64,000 nt of DNA from Aphrophora alni (taxonomy: Eukaryota > Arthropoda > Insecta > Hemiptera > Aphrophoridae), in NCBI GenBank assembly GCA_963513935.1, contig OY740770.1, positions 91,776,301-91,840,300 on the forward strand, in the 5' to 3' direction. The notes below the pieces were generated by a model. It did no database searches. It was not told the origin of the DNA and saw only the letters and a list, made by a program, of their open reading frames with translations. This document shows, piece after piece, positions 58,132 to 64,000 of the stretch; within the stretch, counting starts at the first letter, position 1; each line of letters begins with the position of its first letter. The translations under genes were made by a program, and so were the position numbers.

Positions 58132-59201
58132 ATTTGTTTTGTACAAATAAAGTGTTTTTTGTGGAAAATTGTGTTTTCATTCATTTTTTGTTTAATAAGT
58201 TTCCACAAGTTTAGCTCATTACAGTTTATGTTTATTGTTGTTTTATACAAATGATGGAATATGCCCAAGTAAACAAATAGAAATAAATATTTTACGATAC
58301 AATAGAGACTTTATCACAATAAAACCACTTTATTCAAGTTTAATAGTGTGTCTTTTAACGACAGTATTTTCAGGATGGTTTTGTTAATTATGTAGCAAAC
58401 TTCTCAATATTCTCAATTGATAATTTCTTATACGATATATTTAATCATTTGTTATGTATTTATTTTTCATATAAAATAATATACCATTCACACTTTGTAG
58501 TTTAACATTTTCACACAAAGTTTGTGATATGCGCTTTTTGAATTTTTGAGTATGAGATAGGAAATAGCGGTAAAAAATAGATACGTAATGTGATTGGTTC
58601 AAAAGAAACGGAAGAATGAATAATGTCAAGCGAAAATGGGCTTTATGGCTATGTTTTATAATAAAGAAATAGATTTTGATAAATTTCCAGAAATATGTTT
58701 GTATTGATAATAATGTTTAGTTTTAAGATAGAATTAATATAAAAAGTATGTGAAATGAAAATGCTTGTTGTCATGTGATAATGGATTTGAGGCTATAATC
58801 ATGTGATAAGTGTATGTGATATCTGGAATGAAAAACCGTGCAAGCTGTCGGTTAAGAAGTCAGTCTTAGATGAGTCTTAGAACAGTCTTAGGGGAGAAAC
58901 AGTGTTAAAACAGTCTGGAATCAGTCGTTGAAGTAATCAGTTTGGGCTCGTTAAGTTCCTGGACAGTACTCGCGAGAATTGGATGTGTAATCTTTGTAAG
59001 TGAAGCTTACTTTATACTTTGTTTTTTAATTAAATCAAGTAACTTTGGTTTGTAAGTCTGCGTTCTTACAAACTTAACATTAAATTTATTATACTATTTT
59101 ACCTGAAGGGTAGGGTATTTATGTGTTTCATACTTAGCAATTACTCCTACAGCATGGCACATGGTTAACACAATAATCTAGCCAAACATATTTGAAAAAA
59201 C

Positions 59202-60926
59202 ATACAAATCTATAAGAATTCATATCTATAAGAACCCAATACAGGCCACACAGCGAGTGCAAATTGCCTTGGACATTATTAATAAATGGACAGAAAAATG
59301 GAGCATGTCAATCTCTTCAACCAAAACAGAATGCACCCTCTTTACAAGAAGATATTCACTGAAGAACTTTATGCCAGAACTCTACTGCAAACAAAAGCAA
59401 ATCTCTTACAACCCAAACCCCACACTGCTGGGACTCACTCTAGATCCTAAACTTTTGTGGAAAAACCACATTCAAAGATTATCAGAATACTGCACAAAAA
59501 GATTAAATCTGCTAAAGGCTGTAGCTAGTAGAACATGGGGAGCAGACACCCTAATGCTGAGGCAACTTTATGTATCTTTTGTCCGATCAAAAATGATGTA
59601 TGGAGAAGAAATATGGAGCTCTGCAGCAAAGGTACATATAAATAAATTAAATACAATTCAGAACTCGGCCCTAAGGATTTGCCTAGGATGTCCAAAAACA
59701 ACCCCTGTGAGAGCAATGGAAATAGAACTTAACATTGAACCCTTGGAAATCAACATTCAAAAGATAATCTGGCACAAGTTTTTACAGAGGTCTGCAGACA
59801 CATCAAATGCCTTCCATAAACGGGATCTCCAATGTACCAATCATAAGTCATCTTTTGACTGTCGAACAAAACTATTAACAGCGGCCATGCCAGACATGAC
59901 CCCAATGTCTTATCCTTCTGTCAACTGCATTCCTCCATGGAGTTACCAATCACCAAGAGTCAGCTTAAACCTTCCTGGACTAACATCAAAGCAGGATCAC
60001 GTATTAGCGCAGAGAGCGGCGGCTCTTGAAGTTATACAGTCGAGTTATGAAGAATGCTATAAAATCTATACAGATGGATCACTAGATCCTAATGAATCAA
60101 AATCTGGAGCTAGCTACTTCCTAGATTGTAAACAGGAATCCTTCCTCATTCCAGCAAATTCATGTTCCAGCACTGACACAGAGCTCTTAGCCATTAATGC
60201 AGCAGTGGTTCATTGCACAGAGGTAAAAAACAAAAAGATTTGTATTCTTAGTGACTCTAAAAGCGCACTACAGCTCATAAAAAGATATAAACCCACAAAC
60301 TATTATTATAGAACAAAAGAAATTTACCATCTACTGAACTTGTGCTCAGATAAGGAGATCTACTTCCAGTGGGTACCTGGACATTGTGGGCTGCAAGGGA
60401 ATGAGAAAGCTGACAGAGCTGCAAGGTTGGCCTCCAACTTACATCCAATACCACCTAGAGAACAATCTCTAAGTAGCTGCATAGCTAAAACTCACAAAGC
60501 TCTGAGAAATAAATGGATAGAAAAGTGGAATGCTGAACAAACCGGAGGTCACCTTCGTTCTCTTCTTAAAACTCCAAACGACATTAACATCTATAAAAAT
60601 ATGCATAGATCTGTATCAACCTTTGCCTCGAGAGCCAGAATGGGACATATTGTCACACAGTCGTATCTCTTCCGTTTCAAGCTTGCTGAGTCACCCCTGT
60701 GTCTGGAATGCAAGAAAGAAGAAGAAACTTTAGAACACATCCTCCTTCAGTGCTCCATCAAATCCGAGGCTAGAGACGAATTAAAAAGAAGACTACAACC
60801 AGATAGCACCCTCAGACGAATTTTGACTGACTCCACCTTCTGGAAATTGGCCTGTTTGGTATACGAGAGACACCGTGCGGTTGGCATTACTTGATGCTAG
60901 ATGCATGTACCAAGAAGTAAGTAAGT
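59202..60926 (+). mobile_element. 5'-truncated non-LTR retrotransposon with RNase H
   Basis: A 1725-bp insertion flanked by an exact 14-bp duplication ATATTTGAAAAAAC (59188-59201, 60927-60940), ending in short AAGT repeats instead of poly(A). The uninterrupted paralogue at about 2575-2600 shows the empty site. RNase H fused after the RT places it in the I/R1/LOA-type groups. Confidence 0.85.
59257..60894 (+). CDS. Non-LTR retrotransposon ORF2 C-terminal part: RT thumb, RNase H, Cys/His motif
   Basis: A 545-codon open frame; codons upstream to the truncation point are also open, so the listed ATG is internal. Order: end of RT (KWSMSISSTKTECTLFTRR, LGLTLDPKLLWKNHI), thumb (LRQLYVSFVRSKMMYGEEIW, ALRICLGCPKTTPVRAM), RNase H with its four acidic positions in IYTDGS, TELLAI, LSDSKSAL and GNEKADRAAR plus WVPGHCGLQGNEKAD, then a C-terminal CLECKKEEETLEHILLQC zinc-like motif. 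The RT catalytic YADD box is missing through 5' truncation. The frame has no stop, so the insertion is young, but it has no promoter of its own. Same strand as SRBD1. Confidence 0.85.
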   Translation: MQIALDIINKWTEKWSMSISSTKTECTLFTRRYSLKNFMPELYCKQKQISYNPNPTLLGLTLDPKLLWKNHIQRLSEYCTKRLNLLKAVASRTWGADTLMLRQLYVSFVRSKMMYGEEIWSSAAKVHINKLNTIQNSALRICLGCPKTTPVRAMEIELNIEPLEINIQKIIWHKFLQRSADTSNAFHKRDLQCTNHKSSFDCRTKLLTAAMPDMTPMSYPSVNCIPPWSYQSPRVSLNLPGLTSKQDHVLAQRAAALEVIQSSYEECYKIYTDGSLDPNESKSGASYFLDCKQESFLIPANSCSSTDTELLAINAAVVHCTEVKNKKICILSDSKSALQLIKRYKPTNYYYRTKEIYHLLNLCSDKEIYFQWVPGHCGLQGNEKADRAARLASNLHPIPPREQSLSSCIAKTHKALRNKWIEKWNAEQTGGHLRSLLKTPNDINIYKNMHRSVSTFASRARMGHIVTQSYLFRFKLAESPLCLECKKEEETLEHILLQCSIKSEARDELKRRLQPDSTLRRILTDSTFWKLACLVYERHRAVGIT

Positions 60927-61670
60927 ATATTTGAAAAAACAAGAAATCTCCTTTTTATTTTCATTAAAAACAAAGACATTATCAAATTTCTCCACAAGAG
61001 AATTACTAAAATCTAATATTCATTACTATGAAAAATAAAAATCATCAAACATGTATAGAGTTCAAAATTAGAGTTCTTCACCATTCCTTTTTATTTTAAA
61101 CGGTCTAATGATTACTAATATCTAATGTTCTTCACTTTACTCACATTACCAGTCCATGTATTTCAGTTTGTTTCAATATCACAACTACTTGAAATCCTCC
61201 ATCTTTGTGTTGAAAGTGAGTCCGTCCAGTCGTCTCATAACGTGTCTGTTAGATGCTGAATCCTGACAAAGACTGCTTTTGACTACATCCTAACGAAGAC
61301 TAGCCTGCTCCAACCGCTGAACTAAGACTAACTAGGCACGCTTCTTGTTGCTTGGCAAGACGCTAGCGCTGAGGCTTATGGGAAATATCTCCAGGGTTTA
61401 ATTTCCTGCTAGCACGGACTTTTGCAACGTTTGATTTTATCTGACGCGCACCATTTGAAATTATGTTTTCACTTGTATTGTTTTAAACTGTCTATTAATA
61501 ATCATTAGGTTACTCTTATGTTGATTTGAAGATTGTTCAATTACACTTTACAATGACTTATTTTTATACAATGCTTATTATTTCTATTATTAGTTTCTAT
61601 TTATTATTAATTGAATGTTTAATTATTTTTATTAATTACTGGTTGGAGAGTGTCCCATGCTTACATCTTG

Positions 61671-62863
61671 TGATGTAAGTTTAATTAGGACAATGTGCTT
61701 TGTAGTAGAGACGCTTTCAAAGGTGAAAACGAGTAATGTTAAGAAAGACAATAATAGAGAGTCTAGAATCGGTCGTCATGAAAGGTAGACGTGTTCTCGT
61801 TTATGTTAATTATATGTAAGAAGAATGTGCTTTGTGTTAAAAGACATTTATGTTTCGGTTGAACATTTTCTAAAAGACAATGTGTCGCGACATAAAAAAT
61901 GATTTAAATGTAACAAGTGTGAACAGTAATCTTTAAAAAATAAAGACGTAAATCGGGCGGTCCTGTGACAATACGAGACGTGGTTAACATGTTTTGGTGC
62001 CTTTTGTATGAACTATTCGCAAAAAGGTGTGTTTTATGAAAGGACAGTATGGTATCATGAATTATTTTGTTTTATAAAAGAACTAAAGTCAGCATGTGGA
62101 ATTTCTCCAATATTAAATTCAACAGAAAGACAACTGTTTTCACCTCAGCGGACAAGAAGATGGCCGACCTTTGTTAACCAACTTGAAGACACCATTTTGT
62201 GGAGGGAAGATACATCTGATGCAACCTCGTGGTAACTTGTATAAAAAACAATTTTATTTCAATTAATTGTGTAATAATTACAAGTAAATATTTTCTCTTT
62301 AAATATATAAAATATGAGAGATGGTATGTTAAGTAAGTATGTTAAGTATGTTAAGTAAGTTAAGTGTGTTAAGTAAGTATGTTAAGTAATATGAGAGACA
62401 TTTTAAGTAAGATGGTAACCATAAATAGTAAGGTGTTAAAATATTGATATGAAAATAAAGTTAAATATTTCTTTTTGATAAAAGATGTGAATAATAAACA
62501 TTTTGAAAATTTAATTTAAATGGATGAATCGAAAGATATTTCATAAACAAATTTAAGATGATCATATAGCAATATGAGTCAGTAAAGTAAAGTCCTTGTA
62601 TAAAAAAATTTAAGTCTCTTCAAGACAAGAAATAAAATAATGGAAAGCTAGCAAATTTAAATTAATTTATAAGAATAAAATATACATGTTAATTTTAAAT
62701 CTTTTAATAAACTTGTGCAGTTTCAGAAACAAAAGAAGGATTTCTAATTTACCTGAAACCATCTTCCAAGTACACTTTCAAAAGAAGTCACGACCCTGAG
62801 TATTGATTAAGATTGATTAAAAGTAAAACCTTAACTTTTCAAAATTGGTAAGCTAACGCTACC
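61671..62863 (+). repeat. LTR, family A, sense orientation
   Basis: Ends AAAATTGGTAAGCTAACGCT before a TGGCGCC primer-like site at 62864-62870. It shares AAGTACACTTTCAAAAGAAG and the CACGACCCTGAG block with 12.7 kb. Its start abuts the preceding solo LTR and is approximate. Tandem GTTAAGTAAGTAT units occur near 62330-62390. Confidence 0.55.
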
Positions 62864-64000
62864 TGGCGCCCATAAGCTGAGCAAATTATTTTCTTCTCTT
62901 TTTAAAAAATAAATAAAATTCAAAACCCGATTTTTATTAAAATATTTACAAGATTGTTTTTTTCTTTTTTTTCCCCTTTTTTTACCAGACTGAATTTGTT
63001 TTATTTAATCAAACAGATAAATCACCACTCACAGGCTCCTGAACGTTTTATGTCTAATGAAATATAAAAATAAATGGTTACAATGAAAAATTCAACAAGA
63101 CAGTTAAAAGTTCAAGTAAAACTGCATACAATAATTATGTAAGCTATTATAATAGAAGTAATGTAATATATTTTATTGGTAGTAAATAATACATGATTAA
63201 CTTTTCTTGATAATGTAACGGCCGCTAAATTTATGTAAAACCTCACTTGCCAATAAGGCAGATTAAATTAAATTATCTTGTAAAGGCATAAGGCTACCAC
63301 CTGGATAATGCTACCACCTGGTGAGCGGCTTTGAAAGCGATATCGGACGACCTGCCTATTAGACTCTGACCTCGGCCAATCTTGATTATGTGAGTCAGTT
63401 CTTACCTTCAATGCAGATTAGTCGCTTCTCGATAGAAAAAATAATGTAAAACTCAAAGTTAATAATTTCTAATCAAAAAATTACTTTGGCTTCCGTTTCA
63501 AAATTTCTTTTAAATATTTAACTACTCATGCACGATTAAGGCTCGTTAGTGTATATTGCGAAACTTTGTGAGTGGTTTTTCTACGATGGTTTACCTTGAC
63601 GCCAAAAGCTCGTAAGCTTTTTTGAAACACAACTCTAGGTAACAGAATTAAAATTGACCATTTTAATTTAACTATGTTTATATCTTTAAACTTTAATTGC
63701 AGTTATGTATTGTTTAGAAATAGTTTAATCATGATTAATTTTCTTTGAATTGTCAGTAATTTCTTTTGAAAAACATAATGTCTTATAAAAGTAGAGTAAC
63801 CTTTTTTCATTTAAAAATTAACAAAATCAAATTATAATCTTTAACATAGTCATAAAATCAAAGAATTAATTAGTCAATCTTTCTTTTTAATTAAAATCTT
63901 TTATTTTTCTATTTCCTTGCAATTTGTACCAGTTCTTGATCTTGGACAAAGACTGAGCTACATTAGTTTCTTTATTAATAAAAAAAAAACTTATTTTGTA

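Larger units (their letters stand above)
57953..58175. mobile_element. Palindromic element with hammerhead-like motifs on both strands
   Basis: Left and right halves are reverse complements around a loop near 58047-58075. Core arms share GATGACTTAGTCATTGAAATG and the outer arms AATAAAGTG/CACTTTATT. Confidence 0.75.
59051..61665 (-). repeat. Solo-LTR-like repeat split by a retrotransposon
   Basis: Paralogue of 2443-3300, with the same TGTAAGTCTGCGTTCTTACA start and TGTCCCATGCTTACA end. Without the insertion and one target copy it would be 876 bp. Confidence 0.65.
55898..64000 (+). other. SRBD1 intron running to the right edge, over 8.1 kb
   Basis: No further Tex-like exon is visible. It contains a hAT-like relic, a palindromic element, a solo LTR split by a non-LTR retrotransposon, and a family A LTR. 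57180-57950, 58180-59040 and 62930-64000 show nothing recognisable. Confidence 0.7.

Overview
The window is eukaryotic nuclear DNA, very AT-rich, dominated by one multi-exon gene whose introns are packed with transposable elements. The mix of piggyBac, mariner, pogo, Penelope-like, Polinton-like and LTR elements, plus a short GGTTA-type repeat, suggests an arthropod, most likely an insect. That taxonomic call is inference; nothing here identifies a species.

Host gene. Nine exons on the + strand between 640 and 55897 join in one uninterrupted frame of 1616 nt (about 538 codons). They encode the eukaryotic homologue of bacterial transcription accessory protein Tex, i.e. SRBD1 (S1 RNA-binding domain protein 1). 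Both ends are missing: exons 5' of position 640 lie outside, and the C-terminal HhH and S1 parts lie beyond the right edge. All splice sites are GT/AG and the exon phases agree at every junction. Introns run from 0.8 to 12.2 kb.

Intron contents, left to right. 0-11 kb: LTR pieces, a piggyBac-like element (4.8-6.5 kb), a non-LTR RT fragment (6.8-7.3 kb), a pogo relic (7.5-8.5 kb) and a fold-back with a tRNA-like core (9.9-10.1 kb). 11.2-17.4 kb: an LTR with a Lys-type primer site and an antisense Penelope-like element (PLE) interrupted by a piggyBac-like insertion. 17.6-27.7 kb: a palindromic element with hammerhead-ribozyme-like motifs, a 6.3-kb Polinton/adintovirus-like relic with long inverted repeats and a 6-bp target duplication, and a mariner-type MITE. 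27.9-30.8 kb: a mariner relic. 31.9-44.2 kb: an antisense LTR element with an intact 501-codon Gag-like ORF but no recognisable pol, a fold-back, and a second mariner relic. 44.3-52.9 kb: a piggyBac MITE and further antisense LTR material. 53.1-55.7 kb: a sense PLE fragment. After 55.9 kb: a hAT-like relic, a palindromic ribozyme-bearing element, and an LTR split by a truncated non-LTR retrotransposon carrying an RNase H domain.

Most notable. Eight hammerhead-ribozyme-like motifs at six loci share one design: a CUGANGA-type core, one extra nucleotide before stem II, GAA, a short self-complementary stem III, then C17. Two loci are directly downstream of PLE endonuclease ORFs; the others lie in or beside fold-back elements. 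The Polinton-like relic, with its reduced gene set, is the second point of interest.
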